Positions 16,851 to 23,773 of a stretch of DNA of 25,505 nt are shown here, piece by piece. The stretch is from a virus: positions 1 through 25,505 of the IMG/VR virus record IMGVR_UViG_3300044941_000120; one strand, written 5' to 3'. The notes beneath the pieces were generated by a model. It saw nothing but the letters and a program-made list of their open reading frames with translations. It searched no databases and was not told the DNA's origin. The position numbers and the translations under genes are program-made. The first letter of the stretch is position 1; the number at the start of each line of letters is the position of its first letter.

Positions 16851-18485
16851 TTAATATCGCATTTTGACCTTTTTGGAACCCATGACGTTGCCTACCACGG
16901 GTCCAGACACTCCTCCAGTATTAGACGGAGCAAAAGCCAGATTCATAGCGTCCATACCATCTGGCGATGATCCTAGATGCACTCGCATCTCATCTTTCGC
17001 AGTCACGACTCGTTGCCCTTTTGCGTTGAAATAGTACTTCGCAGCGAACGCTTGTGCATGTAGACGATCTAAGGTTTCGGCTTTCAGTCTGGAAAGGTCT
17101 AGCTGATTGTTACGCGCCAATTCAGGGAGCAAAAACCACATTTCCGAACGTCGGTTTGGATAATCTTTTGTGAACGATGCCGTTTTAGCCACGACTCTAG
17201 TTACTGCATAACCATCAGCCAAAAGGTTGTCACAGATAGTGCCCCCAATGCCATCATCATCTATCTTGATATTGACGTCTTCTGGGGCACATGCTGACCC
17301 GGAACGTTCCTGTTGCCATCTGGCCCATTTTTGGGCTAGTTCTTTTATCCGTGCTTCGGTTGTAGCTCCATCTTGTCCGTTGTACTCTTCGTGATGCAAA
17401 GCACAGGGCCCACACCGCACATGAAAGGCCGTCCAATCCAAACCAAATCGTGCCACATCAACACCAATCTCGGGCCGATCATCGAGCGGTATCTCGAGTG
17501 GAGGCAAGTTCAACCTGAGTGCTGCATGCCAATCGCCATCCGACCAAATGGAATTGACCGATTGCGATGGGAATTGGGCAAAGAGACGGCATTCGGCAAT
17601 TGGCCCAGGCCGCCAATACCTGGGTTTTTGATTAGTTTGTTGCTGGTATTCTAGCGCGTTCTGTGGCGGCCAACATATATCTGTTGCCTTCGGTTCTTCA
17701 TCCTCTCTGACCAGATGACACCACTGTTTTAGCCGTCGCTCAAATCCCTCTATGCGTAATGCGTGTTGCACAGGTGGGGGTTCCCCACGTAAACCAGCTG
17801 CAATGTTTGGGTGTTGCAATGCATTCATACGCACAATATGCCAGCTTTGATTGCGGCCTGCCGAGGTATACTCTCGGTAGACCTGCTGTGTAATATCTGT
17901 CGGGTTAAAAAACACTATCCAGGCGTGATTAGGTGGGGAGAACATTGTCTCGGCGGCCTCAAAGAATTCTCCACGCAGTCCGGTCGCTTCATCAAATATG
18001 ATCAACTGGTTTGGACCGTGATGCCCTTGGAATTCCGTCGCATTTCTCGCGGTGTATCCTTCCATGTAATCATCAGCTGCACGAGCAGCGCGTATGGCTT
18101 CAGGCCCAGCAAACTTAATTGGATGGCCTCGTGATAGTCTACGTATCTCCTTCCAAAGCAAGTTCTTGATTTGCTTTTTATTCGGGGCCGTAGTCAGAAC
18201 TATGGACGGCCGATAACAGAGATGCCACCAGAGTGCTATGACGGCACCTAGAAAAGTTTTTCCTTGTTCATTGGCCGAGGGAACCAGCACGCGGTACGGC
18301 GGCTGAAGCAATAACTGGGCTGCTTCAGCCTGCAGCGGGGTGAGATAGACCCCCAGTGCTTCGTTTGCAAATCTTACGGGGTCCTTCAGATATTTGACGT
18401 AAGCATTATCGGCAGTGGCCGTACGAATCTCTTCGGACTTATACAGCACCCGTAAGGTATCCGCGAATGATTTGTGCCACGTCAT
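16851..18485 (-). CDS. terL: Terminase large subunit (packaging ATPase-nuclease)
   Basis: 544 aa, standard length. ATPase: Walker A at residues ~70-77 (SANEQGKT), Walker B at 161-167 (LIIFDEA), and the motif III-type FFNPTD at 192-197. Nuclease: IGVDVARFGLDWTAF around 340-354 with the first catalytic Asp, KIDDDGIGGT around 407-416 with the second acidic cluster, and a late DGMDAMNLAFA segment carrying the third Asp. These are the hallmarks of a phage terminase motor, which threads DNA through the portal and cuts it. The start overlaps the small subunit gene by 47 nt. The stop faces that of the plus-strand beta-rich gene, 46 nt apart. Confidence 0.96.
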   Translation of the reverse strand: MTWHKSFADTLRVLYKSEEIRTATADNAYVKYLKDPVRFANEALGVYLTPLQAEAAQLLLQPPYRVLVPSANEQGKTFLGAVIALWWHLCYRPSIVLTTAPNKKQIKNLLWKEIRRLSRGHPIKFAGPEAIRAARAADDYMEGYTARNATEFQGHHGPNQLIIFDEATGLRGEFFEAAETMFSPPNHAWIVFFNPTDITQQVYREYTSAGRNQSWHIVRMNALQHPNIAAGLRGEPPPVQHALRIEGFERRLKQWCHLVREDEEPKATDICWPPQNALEYQQQTNQKPRYWRPGPIAECRLFAQFPSQSVNSIWSDGDWHAALRLNLPPLEIPLDDRPEIGVDVARFGLDWTAFHVRCGPCALHHEEYNGQDGATTEARIKELAQKWARWQQERSGSACAPEDVNIKIDDDGIGGTICDNLLADGYAVTRVVAKTASFTKDYPNRRSEMWFLLPELARNNQLDLSRLKAETLDRLHAQAFAAKYYFNAKGQRVVTAKDEMRVHLGSSPDGMDAMNLAFAPSNTGGVSGPVVGNVMGSKKVKMRY

Positions 18486-19065
18486 GAGGTAATTTCGACA
18501 ATAAGAACTCTAAGGGAGGCAATTCTCCTTTTATTATGCCCAGATGTTTACAGAGCATATCCAATGCTTTTGTTTTATCCCAGAGTTTTATATCACACTC
18601 TACTAACTCTTTATCCCCATCCAATTTTTTGATTTTGTGCCTTTTTGCTGCAATAGCCCGCATGCGCTCAGCAGGTATACCGTGTTTCATAACGAGATTA
18701 CCCTGTGTGTCCACACGATAATCGTCGAGATTTGAAAACGCAATTATCGCCAACTCTCGTATGACACGAATTACAGTAACTTCAGTTTGTGATTCGAGGT
18801 ATCTGCGACGCTCGCTTAAATATTGAGCGACCTTAGAATTACTTAGCAATTTTGACCCAGTGACAAAAGCGCTTTTGGGCGCATATCCAGCACGGATTGC
18901 CGCTTGGGTCGCATTCAGATCGATGAGATATTCGTCTGCAAATTTTTTTTGTTTAGCGGTCAATTGAGTTGCTGTATCGGCGACAACCTCCGGCGGGTTT
19001 ATCGGGCGTGTTAGTTCGCGTTGCTTTCTCATCGTTCGGGACTGGATGCTGGTAGACCCGGCCAT
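18439..19065 (-). CDS. terS: Terminase small subunit (Terminase_2 family)
   Basis: 208 aa from the ATG at 19065; a second ATG at 19032 is also possible and neither has a strong ribosome binding site. Residues ~35-75 hold the Terminase_2 signature: LTAKQKKFADEYLIDLN, then ATQAAIRAGY, then a helix with KLLSNSKVAQYL. This part recognises the packaging site in phage DNA and forms a ring that loads the large subunit. The first ~35 residues lie over another short open frame. Sits directly upstream of terL, as in most tailed phages. Confidence 0.88.
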   Translation of the reverse strand: MAGSTSIQSRTMRKQRELTRPINPPEVVADTATQLTAKQKKFADEYLIDLNATQAAIRAGYAPKSAFVTGSKLLSNSKVAQYLSERRRYLESQTEVTVIRVIRELAIIAFSNLDDYRVDTQGNLVMKHGIPAERMRAIAAKRHKIKKLDGDKELVECDIKLWDKTKALDMLCKHLGIIKGELPPLEFLLSKLPHDVAQIIRGYLTGAV

Positions 19066-19108
19066 CCTTAAGCTCGAAATCAGTAGTGGTCACGCGCACG
19101 ATTTGCAT
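18953..19108 (-). CDS. Possible small protein overlapping the start of terS, 51 aa
   Basis: The ATG at 19108 has GGAGG 8 nt upstream, the best ribosome binding site in this part of the operon; two more in-frame ATGs lie at 19114 and 19123. The first part, MQIVRVTTTDFELKDGRVY then QHPVP, looks like a natural small phage protein. The last ~25 residues run over the terS N terminus in another frame and look less protein-like. Either a genuine small gene with a 113-nt overlap or a chance frame that shows terS starts later. Confidence 0.45.
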   Translation of the reverse strand: MQIVRVTTTDFELKDGRVYQHPVPNDEKATRTNTPDKPAGGCRRYSNSIDR

Positions 19109-19172
19109 GTCCATAACCTCCATTTAACCATGAACTCTGAGCAACGTCAAGTAGACTTGGGCAAGTTTTCAG

Positions 19173-19652
19173 TCAACTGCTTGCGCCCTCAGTTGGCATT
19201 TTGCCGAAATCAGAAAATTTCAATGTCGGGCGTGGCTGTTGTTTCGATTCCTCAGCCTCTTTCCGACGTTGTGACGCCTCTGTTAGTGTCTTAATTCGGC
19301 GTAATTCTTCGCTCGCTTCTGTTGCGATATGTTGGATTAACTGATTGCCAAAATTGAATTTAGCCATCACCGATGGATGCGTCAGCTTTTCTAGGATTGC
19401 GATAATGGAGGCCTGCTGCAATTTATGCTCTGCGATCCACACCGACAGACAGGAGCATAACGAGAAGCTCGATTCAAACCCTTGCAGATGTTTGTACATA
19501 CACCAGATTTTCAGCACGGTCGGGCGTACCGGTGCGGGGAGCATTCGCAGAGGTTTTTTGAGCAGCTCCGCCATCGTGTTTTGTCCGAGAGGAACAACCT
19601 CATCGGGTTGCCGTTTGGGAATTTCCCTCACAGCGTTTTTTGTAGCAACCAT
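19173..19652 (-). CDS. Hypothetical phage protein, 159 aa
   Basis: Well-supported start: AAGGA lies 5 nt before the ATG. The first ~45 residues are basic and Pro-rich; residues ~45-125 are helical with a cysteine-containing stretch (LCSCLSVW); the last ~35 are charged and Pro-rich. No recognised motif. It sits between the replication initiator and the terminase small subunit. Similar positions in other phages hold regulators or packaging accessory factors, but nothing here shows that. Confidence 0.72.
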   Translation of the reverse strand: MVATKNAVREIPKRQPDEVVPLGQNTMAELLKKPLRMLPAPVRPTVLKIWCMYKHLQGFESSFSLCSCLSVWIAEHKLQQASIIAILEKLTHPSVMAKFNFGNQLIQHIATEASEELRRIKTLTEASQRRKEAEESKQQPRPTLKFSDFGKMPTEGASS

Positions 19653-19688
19653 AATTTTCCTTGTGTTAGTTTGTAATGATTATAACTG

Positions 19689-20537
19689 TTATTCAAATGC
19701 CGATTCTATCTGATCGAGTATGTAAGCCTCTTCCTGTTCGCGTTTCGTCATATGCCTTTGCTGCCCCGTTTTGGCCCCGCCAGTCGCTTTAGGTGGGAAA
19801 AGGCCAGACCATCCGTTTTCGATACTGTTCGCTATGCTCTCGATAGCTCCAGACTCTCCGAATCGAGAGAGTTTTTGGAGTTGCCCCCGCATCGTCGAGG
19901 GGGTGAGTGTGATCCGTCTCTCTCTGCGATAGTCGATCCACGCTTTCCACGCTACGCGAAATTGCTCCGATTGGAAGGGTAACGGCAAGTCTTCGGGTTT
20001 TTCCCTCACGGGTCTTGGTTCGGGTTTGGGCGTTGGCTTCGGTGTCGGTGCAGGCGTGGTGGTAGGATCGGGTTCGATCACAAATCCCCCTTTGGGGGTA
20101 GGGGGTGTATTAATATATTCTCTCTTCTCTTCTCTTCTCTTCTCTAGGTGCGCTTTTTGTCCGCTTTCACTGCGGACACTTTGCGGACGTTTGTCCGCAC
20201 GCGCGGACATTTTGCGGACAGAATCGGACGCCCTACGCTTCGCCGTCTGCCCGTTATGCTTCTCAAAGTCCACTGCTATAAGACCTTGCGGAGTTGCTTG
20301 TATCCAACCGACAGAAATCATACTTTCGGTAATTCCAGGAAGCCCTACCATTTCATCCAAAATCGTAGGCGTGTAGTGGGGGAGGTGCCCGTCGAGGGTT
20401 TGCTCGTCGAATAGACACCAGACCGCAAAGAGCCCGCCGATTGTTCGCAACCTGTCCGCACCCAATGCGGACATAATGCGGACAGTTCGCGGATCTGTGA
20501 GCAGGCACTTTCGCATTTTGATCCAATCGTTAGCCAT
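19689..20537 (-). CDS. Putative phage replication initiator (winged-helix N terminus, O/DnaD-like)
   Basis: 282 aa. Residues ~1-105 form a helical, winged-helix-type domain (WIKMRKCLLTDPR at the start, GGLFAVWCLFDEQTLDG around 33-49, then SVGWIQATPQGLIAVDFEKH around 80-96), as in phage initiators. A basic region (~100-140) and a Pro/Thr/Lys linker (~150-180, PTPKPTPKPEPRP) follow. The C-terminal region includes FRVAWKAWIDYRRER around 196-210 and ANSIENGWSGLFPP around 240-252, the layout of the helicase-loader-binding end of initiators. The gene itself contains origin-like repeats. ATG with a weak GGA upstream. The initiator role is inferred from layout; no exact family is claimed. Confidence 0.72.
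   Translation of the reverse strand: MANDWIKMRKCLLTDPRTVRIMSALGADRLRTIGGLFAVWCLFDEQTLDGHLPHYTPTILDEMVGLPGITESMISVGWIQATPQGLIAVDFEKHNGQTAKRRASDSVRKMSARADKRPQSVRSESGQKAHLEKRREEKREYINTPPTPKGGFVIEPDPTTTPAPTPKPTPKPEPRPVREKPEDLPLPFQSEQFRVAWKAWIDYRRERRITLTPSTMRGQLQKLSRFGESGAIESIANSIENGWSGLFPPKATGGAKTGQQRHMTKREQEEAYILDQIESAFE
20108..20119. other. AT-rich stretch next to the iteron cluster (possible DNA unwinding element)
   Basis: TATTAATATATT is the only continuous A/T run of this length near the iterons. It sits 39 nt from the first iteron of the cluster, with the pyrimidine tract between. In lambda the iterons are likewise followed by an AT-rich region that melts. Function is inferred. Confidence 0.4.
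20121..20145. repeat. Five tandem copies of TCTCT within the initiator gene
   Basis: A perfect (TCTCT)5 tract on the plus strand. On the coding strand it encodes the charged EKRREEKRE segment. Gain or loss of one 5-bp unit would shift the reading frame and remove the Pro-rich linker and C-terminal domain. It also forms the asymmetric purine/pyrimidine tract of the origin-like region. Confidence 0.85.
20158..20484. repeat. Iteron-like repeats TGTCCGC/GCGGACA inside the initiator gene (candidate replication origin)
   Basis: Nine copies, eight exact, in two clusters. Cluster near 20158-20220: positions 20158, 20172, 20183 (last base differs), 20192, 20203 and 20214. Cluster near 20453-20484: positions 20453, 20467 and 20478. 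Three neighbouring pairs of direct copies start 11 bp apart (20172/20183, 20203/20214, 20467/20478), about one helical turn. In the protein the same 7-mer is read in different frames (as VR, MSA and AD), so the repetition is in the DNA, not only in the protein. Lambda has its origin iterons inside gene O in the same way. Confidence 0.68.
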
Positions 20538-20549
20538 GATTTCATCCGG

Positions 20550-20741
20550 TTAGATTTCTAGGGTTACAGCAATTTTGCGTTGTCTGACGATCACTTTGCA
20601 CGCTCTGGGTTGCTCCTGAAAATCCGATTGTGCAAGATGGTAGCGTTATCCGTCGATCTCCAGAGTGATCTTGTACCAGTGCCACTCTCCGAGATATTCG
20701 CCATCGGGCAACGAGGTTGGTATGGGGGCGGTAGCTTCCAC
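20550..20741 (-). pseudogene. Small gene interrupted by an in-frame TAA
   Basis: From a GTG at 20741 the frame reads 31 codons (LPDGEYLGEWHWYK then ITLEIDG), meets TAA at 20648-20646, and then continues protein-like for 31 more codons (RYHLAQSDFQEQPRACK then VIVRQRKIAVTLEI) to a TAA at 20552-20550. Both halves look like one small beta-rich protein, with the stop in place of a residue such as Gln or Lys. It lies 12 nt before the initiator ATG and 20 nt after the previous stop. No strong ribosome binding site is seen. It could instead be two tiny genes or a remnant. Confidence 0.5.
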
Positions 20742-20761
20742 GAGGTTCTAGGTTGCTCTGG

Positions 20762-20992
20762 TCACAGGGAAACCTCCGTTTTGGTGTCTCGCCAAATCAA
20801 CACCCCATCGGCTCGCAACTCGACCGATAAGCCAACCACCCACACGACCCAATCCGTCCAGTGCCCGCCGAAGAGCTTCGCTGCCATGTACTGAGCTTCT
20901 TGCATTGACCAAAAATAATCAGGCAAATCAAAGGTTCCGCTCTTGGGCTTCCCTTGTACTCGGCGTTTCACATTATCCGCGAAAAATTGCAT
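20762..20992 (-). CDS. Small hypothetical protein, 76 aa
   Basis: The ATG overlaps the upstream small membrane-protein gene's stop (TAATG), with GGGGG at 6-nt spacing as a ribosome binding site. The product is rich in aromatic residues (YFW, HWTDWVVWVVG) and has no clear membrane helix, though the WVVWVVGL stretch is hydrophobic. It sits between the annealing-protein gene and the replication initiator. Function unknown. Confidence 0.62.
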   Translation of the reverse strand: MQFFADNVKRRVQGKPKSGTFDLPDYFWSMQEAQYMAAKLFGGHWTDWVVWVVGLSVELRADGVLIWRDTKTEVSL

Positions 20993-21171
20993 TAAATGCC
21001 CCCGCGTTTATTGTGATATTTCCGCTCTAACATTCGTTCCTCTGTACGGTCGAGAATGTCGAGCAAACACAAAAACGGATAGAACGCAACAAACATCAAC
21101 CCCAAAACAATCGCAATCGGAATCAATGGAGCTTGGAGGATCAAGCGTGCAATTTTGATAAGCGTTCTCAT
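20992..21171 (-). CDS. Small membrane protein, 59 aa
   Basis: ATG at 21171 with a strong purine-rich ribosome binding site (GAGGGGGA, 3-4 nt before the start). After a short basic N terminus (MRTLIKIARLI) comes one hydrophobic helix of about 25 residues (PLIPIAIVLGLMFVAF then YPFLCLL), then a charged C-terminal tail (DRTEERMLERKYHNKR). This suits a single-pass membrane protein with its tail inside or outside the cytoplasm. Its stop overlaps the next ATG. In phage early regions such proteins may affect the host membrane or exclude other phages; nothing here shows which. Confidence 0.72.
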   Translation of the reverse strand: MRTLIKIARLILQAPLIPIAIVLGLMFVAFYPFLCLLDILDRTEERMLERKYHNKRGGI

Positions 21172-21242
21172 TTGTCCCCCTCTGGCTTGTGGGTGGTTCG
21201 GGGTTAGATAAAGGTTTGTTTATGCGTTGTTAGATACAGGGG

Positions 21243-22100
21243 TTATCCCTTGATTGCCGACGTATCGGTCTGGCTGTTGAACAATTCCCCTTTCGGAGGT
21301 TCGGGCTGTTTCGCCTCGGATTGCTTCGCTGCGATTCGATTTTTCACCGAGTCTGTGCGTGATTTGGCAGCGGGGAAATACTCGGCAAATTTTTCTTTGT
21401 CCGACTTCAATTCTTCGTACACTGATCGGATTGTTAGCAGGTCATCGTAAGTGAGTTCCGACACGGTTTGTTTGTCAACCAATTCGAGAATCTGAGCCGG
21501 TTGTAATCCCCACTGATCCGCCCCGTATTTGACCGCTCGCCCCCATTGTTCCGAGAGCGAAGGTCCATCTTTCTCGATTGTGGCTTTGCATTTCTCCACG
21601 ATCTCATCAATGAAAACACGCGGGACAACACGGAAAATAGCGTTGCGAAGAGCTTTCGACTGACCCGCATTCGCTGCCATCGTAATCATATCGTCGTTGT
21701 AACGTTGCCCCTGTTTGTTTGTGATCCGCACGCGCACCTCAGACGAGAAAGAGGTATTCGATTCGAGGTCGTGAGCGAACCCTTGCACGACAATCGATGT
21801 TGCACCTTCCTCAACGACCCTCGCCCCGAAACGAACATTACCCCATGCGTTCGCCACGATCTCAGCGAGATGCACTGACGGCCCTTCGATTGTCTGCCCA
21901 CCACGAGGAAGACGATAGACACATTTTTGGGCAACGCTCGGCGAGAATGTCGCCTGTGCAAGGCATTTGTCAAACGACTTTTTGACGTTGCGGGGAAACG
22001 CTTTTGCCGTTGCGATTTGGCTATCAATCTCCGCTCGTGCGGTTGCCAGTGCCAACGATGCTGGGTCGATTTCTGTGGTTATTTCTGCTAATTCTGTCAT
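21243..22100 (-). CDS. Putative single-strand annealing protein (recombinase partner of the exonuclease)
   Basis: 285 aa; AAGGA 8 nt before the ATG. The gene starts one nt after the exonuclease stop, so the two are co-translated. The core (~30-170) has motifs shared by a phage protein family: CVYRLPRGGQTIEGPSVHLA around 61-80, IVANAWGNVRFGARVV around 82-97, then a DLESNTSF-containing strand pair, then NDDMITMAANAGQSKALRNA around 134-153. The C-terminal ~50 residues are charged and disordered. Genes paired with YqaJ-type exonucleases usually encode annealing proteins (Red-beta, RecT or ERF type). I infer that role from pairing; direct similarity to RecT is not evident by eye. Confidence 0.68.
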   Translation of the reverse strand: MTELAEITTEIDPASLALATARAEIDSQIATAKAFPRNVKKSFDKCLAQATFSPSVAQKCVYRLPRGGQTIEGPSVHLAEIVANAWGNVRFGARVVEEGATSIVVQGFAHDLESNTSFSSEVRVRITNKQGQRYNDDMITMAANAGQSKALRNAIFRVVPRVFIDEIVEKCKATIEKDGPSLSEQWGRAVKYGADQWGLQPAQILELVDKQTVSELTYDDLLTIRSVYEELKSDKEKFAEYFPAAKSRTDSVKNRIAAKQSEAKQPEPPKGELFNSQTDTSAIKG

Positions 22101-22101
22101 G

Positions 22102-23001
22102 TTAATTATCCTTGTTTTGTGACACGTCGAATCGGTAGTATTGACTCGGCTCTACCGTATAGCCTTTGCGTTGTACTAATTCTCGTTTGATCGTATACCC
22201 GCCAGTGTAGCAGGTTTCAGCATCGCCGATTGCATGCAAGATTTTCGCTTTCGCTTCCTCAGCTTCTTTGTCGGCCTTTCGTGCGATCTCTTTACAAGCG
22301 GCGTATACCCCTGCGAGTTCTGCAATCGAGTGATCGACCGTGATAGTCTTGTCCGGTGTTGGTCGATAGAGAGCTTCGAGAATCGCTATCGTTTGGTGAT
22401 GCCTCCAATCTGGTTCGGGCGGTGCGTTCTCTTGCACCCGTTTCCACATCTCGAAGCATTGATCGTGTATCATTCCGGCGAGCGTCTCATTGTAATTCAC
22501 TGTGTAAATCAACAACTCTTCCCCACCGACCAACACGACAACCTCAGCCCGTTTGTGCCCCGTCACGTCCATCTGGTGCATCACCTGCAACAAGTAACTC
22601 GGCGGTATCTGATCGGTTCCGGGTTCGCCCCAACCCTCCTCCCCTTGCCGAAGATGCCGAGCTGTTTTGATCTCCACGATTCCCGACCCGTCCGCACGGA
22701 ACCTATCGACCGTTGCTAGTTTCCATTCGTGCGACGGGTGAACAAACGTTTTACCGTTTGGATCGAGTAGCCCGTTCCCCGTATCCTCCTCGTACATCTG
22801 AGCTGCGACCGGTTCGAGCAATCGGCCCCGTCTCATTGACGGGGTATCAGGTTGCGACCATACCCCACGTTTGTCAGCCCATACATGTAGAGGGGTCTTG
22901 AACGGGTCGATTCCGCAACAGGCAGCCACGTCTGAGGAACCAATCCCACGTCTGCGACGTTCGAGCCATTCGCTACGGCTCGGAGTGATTGACTCTACCA
23001 A
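22102..23001 (-). CDS. YqaJ/lambda-exonuclease-family recombination nuclease
   Basis: 299 aa. Begins with TTG at 23001, supported by AAGGGG 8 nt upstream; no in-frame ATG lies nearby. Motifs of the YqaJ family: GIGSSDVAACCGIDPFKTP at 19-37, RRGRLLEPVAAQMY at 57-70 (Glu63), the core D99 and E110-I-K112 (VEIKTA), and SYLLQVMHQMDVTG at 135-148 (Gln139). Together these give the PD-(D/E)XK active site, which needs Mg2+. Such enzymes degrade one strand of duplex ends 5' to 3' so that a partner can anneal the other, here probably the next gene's product. Confidence 0.92.
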   Translation of the reverse strand: MVESITPSRSEWLERRRRGIGSSDVAACCGIDPFKTPLHVWADKRGVWSQPDTPSMRRGRLLEPVAAQMYEEDTGNGLLDPNGKTFVHPSHEWKLATVDRFRADGSGIVEIKTARHLRQGEEGWGEPGTDQIPPSYLLQVMHQMDVTGHKRAEVVVLVGGEELLIYTVNYNETLAGMIHDQCFEMWKRVQENAPPEPDWRHHQTIAILEALYRPTPDKTITVDHSIAELAGVYAACKEIARKADKEAEEAKAKILHAIGDAETCYTGGYTIKRELVQRKGYTVEPSQYYRFDVSQNKDN

Positions 23002-23013
23002 GGCGTTTTCCCC

Positions 23014-23118
23014 TTAACGAGCGTGAGAGAATCGGCGAATTGCCTCGCACACTTCTTTAGTAGTCAGCATGCGGGTAGTCAGCATAGGCGTTAATTCAGT
23101 TTTCCGTTTCTTCGTCAT
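23014..23118 (-). CDS. Very small protein, 34 aa, with an excisionase/HTH-like start
   Basis: ATG at 23118 overlaps the upstream stop as ATGA; AGGAGAGG lies just before it. The product is MTKKRKTELTPMLTTRMLTT followed by KEVCEAIRRFSHAR. MLTTKEVCEAI resembles the first helix of excisionase/MerR-type HTH domains, but the rest of the domain is missing. An 11-bp direct repeat (ATGCTGACTAC) produces the doubled MLTT. Either a genuine small protein or a truncated HTH gene. Confidence 0.5.
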   Translation of the reverse strand: MTKKRKTELTPMLTTRMLTTKEVCEAIRRFSHAR

Positions 23119-23390
23119 GACCTCTCCTGACAGCAACGAATTTTGGCAATCAGCCTTCCTTTATTGGTCTGAATGAGAATGGCATGATCACCTTTAGGCA
23201 GACCGGTGAGCCTCTTGGCCCAAGACAGTGACCAGACTAGAGCCAATCGGAACGCTTGTTTCCGGCTTTTAACTCGGCTCTCCAAAATGCGGTACACTGG
23301 GCCTCCGGCAGTAGGGCAGAAGAGTAGCACCGTATATGTCTTGGGACCGATGTTTTTTGCACTTGTGAGCCACATTCTCCTCTCGTTCAT
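23115..23390 (-). CDS. Hypothetical early phage protein, 91 aa
   Basis: First gene behind the predicted early promoter. GGAGG lies 6 nt before the ATG, a strong ribosome binding site. The product is basic, with beta-strand patterns and a helix near residues 40-60 (SRKQAFRLALVWSLSWAKRL). No recognised motif. The 5' leader is about 40 nt. As the first early gene it may be a regulator or anti-host factor, but this is only positional. Confidence 0.68.
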   Translation of the reverse strand: MNERRMWLTSAKNIGPKTYTVLLFCPTAGGPVYRILESRVKSRKQAFRLALVWSLSWAKRLTGLPKGDHAILIQTNKGRLIAKIRCCQERS

Positions 23391-23438
23391 TTCACCCTCC
23401 TATGATTGGTCATCATTTGTTCACCCGTCAGTTTGCAC

Positions 23439-23466
23439 ATTATGCTACAATTTGTAGTATCGTCAA
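23439..23466 (-). promoter_or_regulatory. Predicted sigma70-type early promoter with internal palindrome
   Basis: On the minus strand: TTGACG (-35, 23466-23461, 5 of 6 consensus bases), a 16-nt spacer, and CATAAT (-10, 23444-23439, 5 of 6). Transcription would begin near 23432, about 40 nt before the first early gene. The spacer contains a 13-bp palindrome, a good place for a repressor to block RNA polymerase. Confidence 0.68.
23445..23457. promoter_or_regulatory. Candidate operator palindrome CTACAATTTGTAG
   Basis: Perfect 6-bp arms (CTACAA / TTGTAG) around a single central base, lying wholly between the -35 and -10 boxes of the early promoter. A second TGCTAC half-site-like copy lies 31 bp away at 23474-23479. 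The adjacent plus-strand ribbon-helix-helix protein is a natural candidate binder; that pairing is inference. Confidence 0.55.
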
Positions 23467-23576
23467 TATATTCTGCTACGAAAGATAAAAAATTGTAATT
23501 ATTCACATGGAAATACAAAGCAAAAGAACTGTAGAATGATTAAGTAATGCTGGATATAACAAAGGGGTTACTTCAA

Positions 23577-23765
23577 ATGGCTGCATTAAGAATTTCAGTG
23601 AGCAAAAAAAAAGAGAAGAAAGAACAAATAAACCTTTGGTGGGATGCAGAATCTCACAAAAAGTTAGTAGCTCTGGCGGAAAAGCATGGCTTATCTTTGG
23701 CCGCTTATGCACGTATGGTGTTGTTAAAACACATACACAAGGTGGGAAAAGAGCGAAATAGTTGA
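23577..23765 (+). CDS. Ribbon-helix-helix (Arc/CopG-like) DNA-binding protein
   Basis: 62 aa from the ATG at 23577, which has AAAGGGG 9 nt upstream; an earlier in-frame ATG at 23547 lacks a ribosome binding site. After a lysine-rich start, EQINLWWDAESHKKLVALAE then KHGLSLAAYARMVLLKHIHK gives the ribbon strand, helix A, turn and helix B of Arc/CopG-type proteins. These act as dimers and bind short palindromes. It is transcribed away from the early promoter that carries a palindrome, so it may be the phage repressor or an autoregulator. A mobilisation-type RHH protein is an alternative. Confidence 0.7.
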   Translation: MAALRISVSKKKEKKEQINLWWDAESHKKLVALAEKHGLSLAAYARMVLLKHIHKVGKERNS

Positions 23766-23773
23766 CATGACAC

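Noticed and set aside
23402-23416. ATGAT/ATCAT inverted repeat in the early leader as a second operator
   Set aside because: Only 5-bp arms, unlike the 13-bp palindrome in the promoter; may be chance.
23433-23460. TTGCAC-N16-TAGTAT as a plus-strand promoter for the RHH gene
   Set aside because: The match to consensus is weak; kept only as a possibility.
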